Source: Candidatus Sulfopaludibacter sp. SbA3 (lineage in GTDB: Bacteria; Acidobacteriota; Terriglobia; Bryobacterales; Bryobacteraceae). From it: DNA of 64,000 nucleotides. The stretch lies in NCBI GenBank assembly GCA_945861625.1, contig CAMAVI010000003.1, forward strand, positions 1-64,000, given 5' to 3'. Below the pieces are notes generated by a model. The model ran no database searches, was not told the DNA's origin, and worked only from the letters and a program-made list of their open reading frames with translations. Position 1 is the stretch's first letter. Every line of letters starts with the position of its first letter. Both the position numbers and the translations under genes were made by a program. Positions 25,617-33,742 of the stretch are shown piece after piece.

Positions 25617-27089
25617 ATGCCGTACGCGGAAACGTTGGCGACGCCGGAGATGATCGCCAAGTACGAGCCGGTCATCGGTCTGGAAGTTCACGTCCAGCTC
25701 GCCACCCACACCAAGATTTTTTGCGGCTGCCCCACCGGATTCGGAGCCGCGCCCAACAGCAACGTGTGTCCGGTGTGCCTGGGACTCCCCGGTGCGCTGC
25801 CCGTATTGAATCGCCAAGCGGTGGAATTGGCCATCGAAGCGTCGCTGGCGCTCAACTGCACCGTGAATCCGAAATCGATTTTCGCGCGCAAGAACTATTT
25901 CTATCCCGATCTGCCCAAGGGCTACCAGATCTCGCAATACGATCAGCCTTTGGCCGAGCACGGTTTCGTCGAGATTAACGTGAACGGCGAAAGCAGGCGC
26001 ATCGGCGTCACGCGGGTCCACATGGAAGACGACGCCGGCAAAAGCATCCATGACGGCTTCAAGGATTCCGACCGCTACACCTATGTCGACCTCAACCGCA
26101 GCGGCACGCCGCTGATCGAAATCGTCAGCGAGCCAGAAATCCGCACCTCCGATGAAGCCCACGCGTATTTGACCGAAATCAAGCAAGTGATGCAATATCT
26201 GAATGTCTCCACCTGCGACATGGAAAAAGGCCATCTGCGCTGCGACGCCAACGTCAGCGTGCGCCTGAAGGGGGCGCCTCAGTTCGGCACCAAGGCCGAA
26301 GTCAAGAACCTGAACTCGTTTAAGTTTCTGAAGATGGCGCTCGACTACGAAATCGCCCGCCAGGTGGCTTTAATCGAGAGCGGCGGTCGCGTAGTCCAGG
26401 AAACGCGCCTCTACAATCCCGATCTCGACGAAACCATCAGCATGCGCAGCAAGGAACACGCGCATGACTACCGCTATTTCCCCGAGCCAGACCTCGTTCC
26501 TTTGCGAATCAGTAATGAATGGCGCGAGCGCGTGCGCGCGAAGATGCCGGAGCTGCCGGCTTCGCGGCGGCGGCGTTTCATTCAAGACCACGGCCTGCGC
26601 GAATATGACGCCGACGTGCTCACCGCGACGCGCCCCATGAGCGAGTACTTCGAAAAAGTAGTGACCGCGAGTGGCGACGCCCGCGCCGCCGCCAACTGGG
26701 TGATGGGAGATCTCTCGGCGCTGCTGAAGCAGGAGGGCAGGGAAATTGACGACTCACCTGTTTCCGCCGAGCAGCTCGGCAAACTGATCGCGCTGATCAC
26801 TTCAGGCAAGATCAACGGCAAACTCGCCAAGGACATTTTCCCCAAGATGGCTGAGTCCGGCGACGACCCGGAAGTCATCATGCAGCGCGAGGGCCTGGAG
26901 TCCATCAGCGACGAGGGCGCGCTCGGCAAGATCATCGACGAGGTGATCGCCGCCAACCCCAAGCAGGTCGAGCAATACAAGAGCGGCAAGCAGCAGGTCA
27001 TCGGCTTCTTAGTAGGTCAGGCCATGAAAGCCAGCCGCGGCCAAGCCGACCCGGCGACGGTGAACCGGATGCTCAAGGAGAAGTTGTAG
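25617..27089 (+). CDS. gatB: Asp-tRNA(Asn)/Glu-tRNA(Gln) amidotransferase subunit B
   Basis: 490 residues. YEPVIGLEVHVQLATHTKIFCGC and the Cys pair in NVCPVCLGLPGALPVLN give the GatB cradle domain with its zinc site; the helical and YqeY-like tail domains end in KASRGQADPATVNRMLKEKL. GatB binds the misacylated tRNA and works with GatA and GatC to convert Glu-tRNA(Gln) or Asp-tRNA(Asn). gatA and gatC are not adjacent, so they must be elsewhere. The ATG at 25617 has GAAGAGG upstream; an internal ATG at 25647 would also fit the family start. Confidence 0.96.
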   Translation: MPYAETLATPEMIAKYEPVIGLEVHVQLATHTKIFCGCPTGFGAAPNSNVCPVCLGLPGALPVLNRQAVELAIEASLALNCTVNPKSIFARKNYFYPDLPKGYQISQYDQPLAEHGFVEINVNGESRRIGVTRVHMEDDAGKSIHDGFKDSDRYTYVDLNRSGTPLIEIVSEPEIRTSDEAHAYLTEIKQVMQYLNVSTCDMEKGHLRCDANVSVRLKGAPQFGTKAEVKNLNSFKFLKMALDYEIARQVALIESGGRVVQETRLYNPDLDETISMRSKEHAHDYRYFPEPDLVPLRISNEWRERVRAKMPELPASRRRRFIQDHGLREYDADVLTATRPMSEYFEKVVTASGDARAAANWVMGDLSALLKQEGREIDDSPVSAEQLGKLIALITSGKINGKLAKDIFPKMAESGDDPEVIMQREGLESISDEGALGKIIDEVIAANPKQVEQYKSGKQQVIGFLVGQAMKASRGQADPATVNRMLKEKL

Positions 27090-27428
27090 GGCGTGCGGTC
27101 CTTGCGTTCCCTTGTCACTGAGATGATGAACTCACGCCAATGCTGAGTACTTTGTTGGAATACGTGTTAAGTTCACTGCCAGATGTTGTAATACTGCTGT
27201 GGCCCCGCATTGTTTTTTGTTTGGCCGTACTGGCACTTGTCATCTATCTGGCTGTTCTTGTATTCGCGCATTAGAGCGCTTATGCCGTTCTCCGTAGTCC
27301 CCGTTTCTGATCGCCCAAGTTCGCTTTCCTTTGGCCCGACCGAAAACATCCCATGGTCCAAGAGCTTCGGAATCTTATCAGTCGATGCCATTGACATCAA
27401 AACATCATAATGGCATACTAGCATCACG
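27090..27428. other. Non-coding or weakly coding stretch before the toxin-antitoxin pair
   Basis: About 340 bases with clearly lower G+C than the neighbours. A minus-strand frame at 27173-27427 could encode 84 hydrophilic residues (MMLVCHYDVLMSMAST...), but it matches nothing I recognise and has no ribosome site. I see no RNA gene or terminator. It is probably part of the DNA that arrived with the toxin-antitoxin module. Confidence 0.4.
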
Positions 27429-27689
27429 ATGCGGACTACGTTGAAGGTCGATGATGATGTCTTGGAAGTCGCTAAGTCTTTCGCACTTACGCGTCATATC
27501 TCGGTCGGTGAGGCGCTCTCCGATTTGGCGAGAAAAGGCATCAATACCCCGGTCACTACCCGGAGGGATCCGGAAACTGGTTGGCTGATGTTCGATGTCC
27601 CGCTGGACAAGAAAATTGAGCCTAGCGATGTCCAGCGTGCCTTGGACGAGGACGATCTGGCCTACGCTAAGTACTTTCGCAAGCCGTGA
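27429..27689 (+). CDS. Ribbon-helix-helix-type antitoxin of a PIN module
   Basis: 86 residues. MRTTLKVDDDVLEVAKSFALTRHISVGEALSDLARKG is the typical N-terminal ribbon-helix-helix DNA-binding part of VapB-type antitoxins; the acidic C-terminal half (KIEPSDVQRALDEDD) would wrap the toxin. The last 4 bases overlap the start of the PIN gene (GTGA), as in vapBC operons. It probably represses its own promoter together with the toxin. Confidence 0.85.
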   Translation: MRTTLKVDDDVLEVAKSFALTRHISVGEALSDLARKGINTPVTTRRDPETGWLMFDVPLDKKIEPSDVQRALDEDDLAYAKYFRKP

Positions 27690-28132
27690 GCATCGCGCTT
27701 CTCGACGTCAACGTCCTGATCGCGCTGTCGTGGACGGAACACGTTCACAACCAGGCCGCCCGGCACTGGTTCGCGAGCAATCGGAAGAACGGGTGGGCCA
27801 CGTGCCCGTTGACGCAGGCAGCGTTCCTGCGCCTATCCGTCCAACCACCGGTCGTCGGTGCGCGCGTGAGCGTGACGCAAGCGATGAAAGCGCTTAAGGA
27901 TCACTGCCTCGACCCGTTTCATCATTTTTTCTCGCAGACGACTGAGTTGACGGACATGTTGCCGGAGATCCAAGAGAAAATCTCAGGACACCAGCAGATC
28001 GCGGACGCGATTTTACTCGACCTCGCGATACGCAATGGAGCGCGGCTGACGACCTTCGACAAGCGGATGCACAGCCTGTTGCCCAAGGAGTCGCCGCATC
28101 ACGATACGCTCGTCGTGATTCCGGCCGAGTGA
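27686..28132 (+). CDS. vapC: PIN-domain ribonuclease toxin (VapC family)
   Basis: 148 residues, GTG start. The PIN fold acidic residues are visible: D in LLDVNVLIAL, a conserved Glu/Thr region WATCPLTQAAFLRL, and D in QIADAILLDLA with a further D in LTTFDKRM. VapC toxins cleave initiator tRNA or rRNA and stop translation. All key acids look intact, so the toxin should be active unless neutralised by the upstream antitoxin. Confidence 0.87.
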   Translation: MSIALLDVNVLIALSWTEHVHNQAARHWFASNRKNGWATCPLTQAAFLRLSVQPPVVGARVSVTQAMKALKDHCLDPFHHFFSQTTELTDMLPEIQEKISGHQQIADAILLDLAIRNGARLTTFDKRMHSLLPKESPHHDTLVVIPAE

Positions 28133-28199
28133 TTCGCCCGCACCGTTAACTCCCGTTCATTCGCCTCTACCCGTCTTTACGCTATCCTAGGCTGTTTGC

Positions 28200-30242
28200 A
28201 TGATCGTTTATGCGGCGACCATTTTCCTGAGCGCATTCCTGCTCTTTCAGGTTCAGCCTCTCATCGCTAAGTTCATCCTGCCATGGTTCGGCGGATCGGC
28301 GGCGGTGTGGAGCGCGGCGCTGCTGTTTTTCCAGCTCCTGCTGCTCGCCGGGTACTTTTACGCTTATCTCGTCATCCGATTTGTGAAACCGAAGCAGCAG
28401 TTCTGGATGCACAGCGCACTGCTGGCGGTGAGTCTCCTGACCCTGCCGATTATTCCGAATCCCGTGTGGAAAGCCACGGGCGGCGGCGATCCCACGCCGC
28501 GCATTTTGATCCTCCTGGCGTTGACCATCGGTCTGCCCTACATGCTTCTTTCGGCGACCAGCCCACTGTTGCAGGCATGGTTCGTGCGCGCCCGTCACGG
28601 TGCGGTGCCGTACCGTTTGTTTGCGCTGTCCAATTTCGGATCGATGCTGGCGCTGATCAGCTATCCAACTTTGATCGAACCGAAGATGCCTCTGCACCTG
28701 CAAGGCATCACGTGGTCCTGGGGCTTCGCGGCGTTCGCCTCGTTGTGCGCCCTTGCGGCGTGGCGATCACGCGAAGGTGACGCGCCGATACACGCGGAAG
28801 CTGGTGACGAAAGCGAAGCCCCTGGCCTCGCCGACAAGCTCTTGTGGATCGGCCTGGCGGCATGTGCTTCGGTCCTCTTGCTGGCCGTGACCAGCCACCT
28901 CACGCAGAACGTCGCACCCATCCCGCTATTGTGGGTCGCGCCCTTGAGCCTGTATCTGCTCAGCTTCATTCTCTGTTTTGAAAGCGACCGGCTGTATCCG
29001 CGCTGGCTGTTCCTGCCGCTGTTCGCCGTGGCGCTGGGCGCGCTGACCTGGGGCATCACGCTGTACGAAAACAACGAGGACATCAAGCGCCTGATCCTCG
29101 CGCTGTGCGGGTCGTTGTTTGTGTGTTGCATGGTGTGTCACGGCGAACTTGCGCGCCGCCGCCCGCATCCGCGCCATCTCACGCAGTTCTACCTGATGAT
29201 CTCGATCGGCGGAGCCATCGGCGGCCTCTTCGTGGCCTTTCTCTCGCCGCGCCTGTTTCACGACTATTCGGAGTTCCCCATCGCTCTCGTGGGCTGCGCC
29301 GCACTGGTGACCTGCGTGTTGTGGAATCGCGCGCCGGGCGAACCGCGTTCACTGTGGATGCGCGCGGCTCTGGTACTGGCGACGGTGAGTTTTGCCGGGT
29401 ATTTGGGTCACGCCGAATGGAAGAAAGACCATTACTACGTGCGGTCCGTCCGGAACTTCTATGGCGTGATGCACGTGCGTGATGACGAGTCGAACGGGGA
29501 TGTTCCGGGGCAGCGCGTGCTGGTGCACGGCACCATCGATCACGGCACCCAGCTCAAGGACGATGTGAAGGGCCACATTCCAACGTCCTACTTTGGGCAG
29601 AACTCCGGCATCAATCGCGTGATCCGCGCGCTGCATGACACGCGCGGCGCCGTGCGCATCGGCATTATCGGATTGGGCGCGGGTGTCACCGCCAGTCTGG
29701 CTCGCCAGGGCGACACTCTGCACTATTACGAAATTAATTCCCAGGTACTGGATGTCGCGTCCAACCAGTTCGGTTTCCTCAAGGGCTGCCGCACGAAGCC
29801 GGAAGTCTATATGGGTGACGCGCGCCTGGTACTGGAAGCAATGCCCAACGAGAACTTGGACCTGTTGACTCTTGACGCCTTCTCGAGCGATGCCGTTCCC
29901 ATGCATTTGCTGACGCGCGAAGCCTACCAGGTGTATCTGCGTCACCTGAAGCCCGGCGGCGTGCTGGCGATGCATATTTCCAATCGCTATCTGGACCTGA
30001 AGCCCGTGGTCGCGCAGAATATGGCGGCGCTCGGCTGGCACGGGCGTGTCATCGAAGACGATGGCATCCTGCAGTCTTACTACACCGGCACGACGTGGGT
30101 TGTGTTGGCGCCCGATTCTCGGTTCTTCGAGACGCGTCATTTCCAGGAAGACGACGGCAGCACGGTTGTGCCCTTGCAGCCCAAGCCCGGCTTTCCCGCC
30201 TGGACCGACGACTTCAGCAATATCGTTACTATCATTAAATAA
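28200..30242 (+). CDS. Membrane protein fused to a spermidine-synthase-like domain (copy 1)
   Basis: 680 residues. The first 420 residues contain about 10-12 transmembrane helices in the pattern of 'fused MFS/spermidine synthase' proteins (FLSAFLLFQVQPLIAK.ILPWFGGSAAVWSA). The last 240 form a Rossmann aminopropyltransferase-like domain: GIIGLGAGVTASLA, YEINSQV, and LDAFSSDAVPMHLLTRE with the expected active-site Asp. Whether these make polyamines is not known for the fused form. TATCCT 11 bases upstream may be the -10. It is immediately followed by a paralogue, so the pair arose by tandem duplication. Confidence 0.83.
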   Translation: MIVYAATIFLSAFLLFQVQPLIAKFILPWFGGSAAVWSAALLFFQLLLLAGYFYAYLVIRFVKPKQQFWMHSALLAVSLLTLPIIPNPVWKATGGGDPTPRILILLALTIGLPYMLLSATSPLLQAWFVRARHGAVPYRLFALSNFGSMLALISYPTLIEPKMPLHLQGITWSWGFAAFASLCALAAWRSREGDAPIHAEAGDESEAPGLADKLLWIGLAACASVLLLAVTSHLTQNVAPIPLLWVAPLSLYLLSFILCFESDRLYPRWLFLPLFAVALGALTWGITLYENNEDIKRLILALCGSLFVCCMVCHGELARRRPHPRHLTQFYLMISIGGAIGGLFVAFLSPRLFHDYSEFPIALVGCAALVTCVLWNRAPGEPRSLWMRAALVLATVSFAGYLGHAEWKKDHYYVRSVRNFYGVMHVRDDESNGDVPGQRVLVHGTIDHGTQLKDDVKGHIPTSYFGQNSGINRVIRALHDTRGAVRIGIIGLGAGVTASLARQGDTLHYYEINSQVLDVASNQFGFLKGCRTKPEVYMGDARLVLEAMPNENLDLLTLDAFSSDAVPMHLLTREAYQVYLRHLKPGGVLAMHISNRYLDLKPVVAQNMAALGWHGRVIEDDGILQSYYTGTTWVVLAPDSRFFETRHFQEDDGSTVVPLQPKPGFPAWTDDFSNIVTIIK

Positions 30243-30251
30243 CGGCCCTTC

Positions 30252-32510
30252 ATGACCCTGTACGCAGTCACTATTTTCCTGAGTGCGTTTCTTCTGTTTC
30301 AGGTACAACCGCTCATCGCCAAGATCATTCTGCCGTGGTTCGGCGGCTCGGCCGCCGTGTGGAGCGCCAGCATGCTCTTCTTCCAGCTTCTGTTGCTGGC
30401 GGGCTACGCCTACGCGCATCTCTCCATCCGCTTGTTGAAAGCGCGCATGCAGATGCAACTGCACCTGGGGCTTCTCGCCGTGAGTTGCCTGCTGCTGCCG
30501 ATTCTGCCGTCACCTTCGTGGAGACCCACGGAAGCCGGTGACCCGACTCTGCGGATTCTCCTGCTGCTGGCGGCCACCATCGGTTTGCCGTATTTCTTGC
30601 TTTCTTCGACGAGCCCGCTGTTGCAGGCCTGGTTTGTGCGCCGCACCGGTTCGGGCGTCCCTTACCGGCTTTTCGCGCTTTCCAATTTCGGCTCCATGCT
30701 GGCTCTGGTGAGCTATCCGTTCTTGTTCGAACCGCGCCTGGGCACGCGCCCGCAGGCATATACGTGGAGCAGTGTCTACGTGCTGTTCGCCGCGGTCTGT
30801 GCTTATACGGCCTGGGTTAGCAAAGAGGTGCCTAGTAACAAGGCGCTTAGCAAAGAGGTGCCTAGCCGGGAGGATTCCCATGGCGGCGTCACGGCGGAAG
30901 AAGCTCCCGCGACTGAAGTGGCGGAGCGGCCCAGCGTGTGGGCGCTGGTCTTTTGGGTGACTCTTGCGGCCTGCGCGTCCGTGTTGCTGGTTTCCATCAC
31001 CAACCACATGAGCGAGAACGTGGCTCCCATTCCGCTGCTATGGGTTCTGCCGTTGACCCTCTATCTCCTCACATTTATCCTTGCTTTTGAAAGCGATCGT
31101 ATCTACCAGCGCTGGCTGTTCATCCCTCTCCTGGTGCCGGCCTTGGGAGGAATGGCATACATGATCTATGCCAATGAAGGGAACTACAACATCAAAAATT
31201 CGATTCCCGGTTTCGCCGCCGCCATGTTTGTCTCCTGCATGTTCTGCCATGGAGAGCTGGCCCGCCGCCGTCCCGCGCCGCGGTATCTCACGCTGTTCTA
31301 CCTGATGGTCTCGCTGGGCGGAGCGCTGGGCGGAATCTTCGTCGCCCTCATCGCGCCGCGTGCCTTTAGCGCGTATTGGGAGCTGCCGCTGGCACTGGTG
31401 ATGTGCGGAATCCTGGCGACGATAGCGTTATGGACCGTGGTCCCGTCCCGCGTCGGCACCTGGGCGCTCGGATTGGCCGCGATCTTGGTGGCTCTGTTGG
31501 TTCCGGGTGCCTTTCGTGAGTTGTGGGGTTTGACCGTGCGCAACATCGGATTGGGTCTGCTGGGCATGGGTTTGGTCTGGACTGTCAGTTGCCGCCTTAT
31601 TCCGCTTCGTGCGCCCATTTGGTCCATCTGCTTCGGAATTTCATTGGCAACCAGCATGCTCGCCGGTTACCTGATCAAGCAGGAACGCGCGGCCGCCAAG
31701 AACCTCGTCTTGCAGACACGCAACTTCTACGGACCGCTCGAAGTACGCGACGATCCTCCCACGCAGGACTACGCCGAGCGCACCCTGCTGCACGGCACCA
31801 TCAACCACGGCTCACAGTTGACCGATCCAGTGTTGCGCTATGTGACGACGTCGTATTACGGCAAGCGCTCCGGCGTCGGGCGCGCTCTCACCGCGTTACA
31901 GGCCAAGGGGCCGATCCGCGCGGGCTTCATCGGCCTGGGTTCCGGCGTACTGACGAACTACGGGCGCAAAGGCGATTACATCCGCGTATATGAGATCAAT
32001 CCGCTCATCGAGCGCATCGCACAATCGCTGTTCACTTTTTATCCGCATTCGCCCGCCGACAAAGCGATCCTGATGGGTGACGCCCGCCTCACGCTCGAAA
32101 ACCAATTGAAGGATGGTCCGCAGAATTACGACCTGCTGGCCGTGGACGCGTTTTCCAGCGATGCCATCCCCGTGCACCTGCTCACACGGGAAGCGATTCA
32201 GCTTTATTTCAAGCACCTGAAACCGGATGGCGTGCTGGCCCTGCATATTTCCAACCGCTACCTGGATCTGAAGCCCGTATGCGAGGGAGGGGCGCAAGCC
32301 GTGGGCCGCTCCGCTTGGGCCGTGGAAGACGATGGCGACCAGGCCGGCTATTTTTCTTCCTCCACCTGGGTCTTGATTACTTCCAATACGGATATCTACC
32401 AGACAGACGATTTCAAAGACGCCAACTCCTACGAATTGGCGCCCAAGAAAGAGTTTCGCTCCTGGACCGACGACTACAGCAACCTATTTCAGATTCTCAG
32501 CGTGAAATAG
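30252..32510 (+). CDS. Membrane protein fused to a spermidine-synthase-like domain (copy 2)
   Basis: 752 residues, paralogous to the preceding gene over its full length (shared FLFQVQPLIAK, LPWFGGSAAVWSA, PYRLFALSNFGSMLAL, DAFSSDA.P.HLLTREA). It is about 70 residues longer: one extra stretch is a hydrophilic loop near residues 190-225 made of short repeats (SKEVP, SNKAL, SKEVP, SREDS), and there are additional hydrophobic residues before the C-terminal domain. The Rossmann glycine motif is GFIGLGSGVLTNYG. It lies 9 bases after copy 1, probably on the same transcript. Confidence 0.83.
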   Translation: MTLYAVTIFLSAFLLFQVQPLIAKIILPWFGGSAAVWSASMLFFQLLLLAGYAYAHLSIRLLKARMQMQLHLGLLAVSCLLLPILPSPSWRPTEAGDPTLRILLLLAATIGLPYFLLSSTSPLLQAWFVRRTGSGVPYRLFALSNFGSMLALVSYPFLFEPRLGTRPQAYTWSSVYVLFAAVCAYTAWVSKEVPSNKALSKEVPSREDSHGGVTAEEAPATEVAERPSVWALVFWVTLAACASVLLVSITNHMSENVAPIPLLWVLPLTLYLLTFILAFESDRIYQRWLFIPLLVPALGGMAYMIYANEGNYNIKNSIPGFAAAMFVSCMFCHGELARRRPAPRYLTLFYLMVSLGGALGGIFVALIAPRAFSAYWELPLALVMCGILATIALWTVVPSRVGTWALGLAAILVALLVPGAFRELWGLTVRNIGLGLLGMGLVWTVSCRLIPLRAPIWSICFGISLATSMLAGYLIKQERAAAKNLVLQTRNFYGPLEVRDDPPTQDYAERTLLHGTINHGSQLTDPVLRYVTTSYYGKRSGVGRALTALQAKGPIRAGFIGLGSGVLTNYGRKGDYIRVYEINPLIERIAQSLFTFYPHSPADKAILMGDARLTLENQLKDGPQNYDLLAVDAFSSDAIPVHLLTREAIQLYFKHLKPDGVLALHISNRYLDLKPVCEGGAQAVGRSAWAVEDDGDQAGYFSSSTWVLITSNTDIYQTDDFKDANSYELAPKKEFRSWTDDYSNLFQILSVK
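30817..30876 (+). repeat. 15-bp imperfect repeats inside a coding region
   Basis: A 19-base sequence (TTAGCAAAGAGGTGCCTAG) occurs at 30817-30835 and again at 30847-30865, within four 15-base units that each encode five residues. It forms the extra loop of copy 2. Confidence 0.85.
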
Positions 32511-32518
32511 CCGCCGTC

Positions 32519-33085
32519 TCAATCCAGCAGCACGGACGGCCGCTTTTGCGCGGCTTTGCGGACGGCGCGAATCACGCGGCGAACACCCTTTTCCCAGTCC
32601 GGGTAGAGATCCACATACTGGACGTGATCCGAAATTCGCCGCGGAACCGTGCACTCCTCCAAGCGCACGGGGATGATAAATGCGTCCTCCTCGGCGAGGG
32701 GCCTCTTGCGAGCGCATTCCAGCGCATAACGGAGCTCACTCTGAAATTGACCATGCTTGGTGGCGGAGCGCGGGGAAAAGCAGGGAACAAAGGCGTCCGC
32801 CATATCAATCGCCCGTTCAATCGCCCGCGGCCAGTTTTGCCCGGGCAGCAGTTTGTCCTTGTCGAGCCAAGGAGAGCAGCCCTCCGTCCGCAAGGACTCA
32901 CACAGGCGGCGTGCCAGCGCGCGGTCTTCCACCGCGTAGGCGACGAACACGTTCGGCCGCGTCTGCGGAAGAAACTCAAGGCCCTGACGGGAAGTCCGGA
33001 AGACGCCCAGACCTTCAATTTCCACCCGTTGGCCGGCCTCCAGGCATTGGCGCACAATATCGGCCACCGCCTGCCGGGTGGTCAT
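32519..33085 (-). CDS. HU-like / TIR-domain fusion protein
   Basis: 188 residues. Residues 1-44 resemble the second helix and first beta-hairpin of an HU/IHF protein (QAVADIVRQCLEAGQRVEIEGLGVFRTS), without the first helix or DNA-embracing arm. Residues 45-175 are a TIR domain: VFVAYAVEDRALARRL (strand A and helix), CSPWLDKDKLLPGQNW (BB-loop region), a SELRYALECA helix with the presumed catalytic glutamate E117, and FIIPVRLEEC. Bacterial TIR domains of this type cleave NAD+ or make cyclic-ADP-ribose signals in phage defence. It overlaps by 4 bases the HU-like gene that precedes it. The fusion suggests DNA-linked control of a TIR enzyme; this is inference. Confidence 0.82.
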   Translation of the reverse strand: MTTRQAVADIVRQCLEAGQRVEIEGLGVFRTSRQGLEFLPQTRPNVFVAYAVEDRALARRLCESLRTEGCSPWLDKDKLLPGQNWPRAIERAIDMADAFVPCFSPRSATKHGQFQSELRYALECARKRPLAEEDAFIIPVRLEECTVPRRISDHVQYVDLYPDWEKGVRRVIRAVRKAAQKRPSVLLD

Positions 33086-33321
33086 CGGTTGCCGCCCTTG
33101 CGCGGTTGGCGAACCACCAGCCGGCCGGCCCCTGGGAATTCCGCCGGAGTCCCCTTGCGGAGGGATGCCACGATCTTACGGATAAGTTCGTCCACCTGAT
33201 CGCGGGCTTTCGCGCGGCTTACCCGGTTCCGTTCGGCTAACTTGCTGGCGAGCTCTTCGCGCTGCATACCGCATTTAGTTTGCAGGACGAGGATGCTCCC
33301 TTCCGGCCCTTTTTCCGCCAT
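33082..33321 (-). CDS. Short HU-like DNA-binding protein
   Basis: 79 residues. After an 18-residue lead, QREELASKLAERNRVSRAKARDQVDELIRKIVASL matches helices 1-2 of HU/IHF, and the FPGAGRLVVRQP stretch matches the following beta-hairpin. The chain then ends where the DNA-binding arm would begin, so it is a half-HU. An internal Met at residue 19 could be the true start. The 4-base overlap with the HU-TIR gene indicates one operon, and the two half-HU modules could pair as a heterodimer. The upstream region has TATCCT and an A/T-rich leader but no clear ribosome site. Confidence 0.78.
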   Translation of the reverse strand: MAEKGPEGSILVLQTKCGMQREELASKLAERNRVSRAKARDQVDELIRKIVASLRKGTPAEFPGAGRLVVRQPRKGGNR

Positions 33322-33484
33322 CTTATTGTTTTAAAATAGGATAGCCGCGCCGCGCGGGCGGATACGATTATGCGGGTGAAGGATCTTTAATTTGGAGTTA
33401 AGCGTAGCTTCATGGGATATTGAGAGTGTAGAACTATCGTGGCGGCCTCGAGTCGTCAACGTAACTCAAGGAGAATCACAATAA

Positions 33485-33613
33485 ATGAAGAAAGTCATGA
33501 GCCTCATGCTCGGCTTGACGCTGATCACCGGCGCCGTCACCGTCGCCTCCGCACAGGAAAAGGGTGAGAAGAAGGAAGAAGGAAAGAAGAAGAAGAAGGA
33601 AAAGAAGGACTAG
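33485..33613 (+). CDS. Tiny secreted Lys/Glu-rich protein, 42 aa
   Basis: From ATG 33485 to TAG 33611-33613, with AAGGAG at a good distance upstream. A complete signal peptide (MKKVMSLMLGLTLITGAVTV, cleavage likely after ASA) is followed by a mature peptide of only about 19 residues made of Lys, Glu and Gly (QEKGEKKEEGKKKKKEKKD). I do not recognise it. The signal peptide and the strong translation signals argue that it is real. It may bind anionic surfaces, or the tail may be low-complexity spacer. It is divergent from the HU operon, and a terminator follows it. Confidence 0.7.
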   Translation: MKKVMSLMLGLTLITGAVTVASAQEKGEKKEEGKKKKKEKKD

Positions 33614-33646
33614 TTTTTCGCTTCTCCTCGAACCTGCTTCGAGATT

Positions 33647-33699
33647 CTGCCGCGTCTGGCTTGCTCCGTTAGGGCATACCGGCGCGGCAGTTGTTTTTT
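33647..33699 (+). terminator. Rho-independent terminator
   Basis: Perfect 8-bp inverted repeat CTGCCGCG (33647-33654) / CGCGGCAG (33683-33690), loop of 28 bases, followed by TTGTTTTTT. It separates the 42-aa gene from comEC. Confidence 0.6.
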
Positions 33700-33742
33700 G
33701 CGGTAAGAATTTTTCCGGAGCCTTCCCACTAAATGGCAGCCC

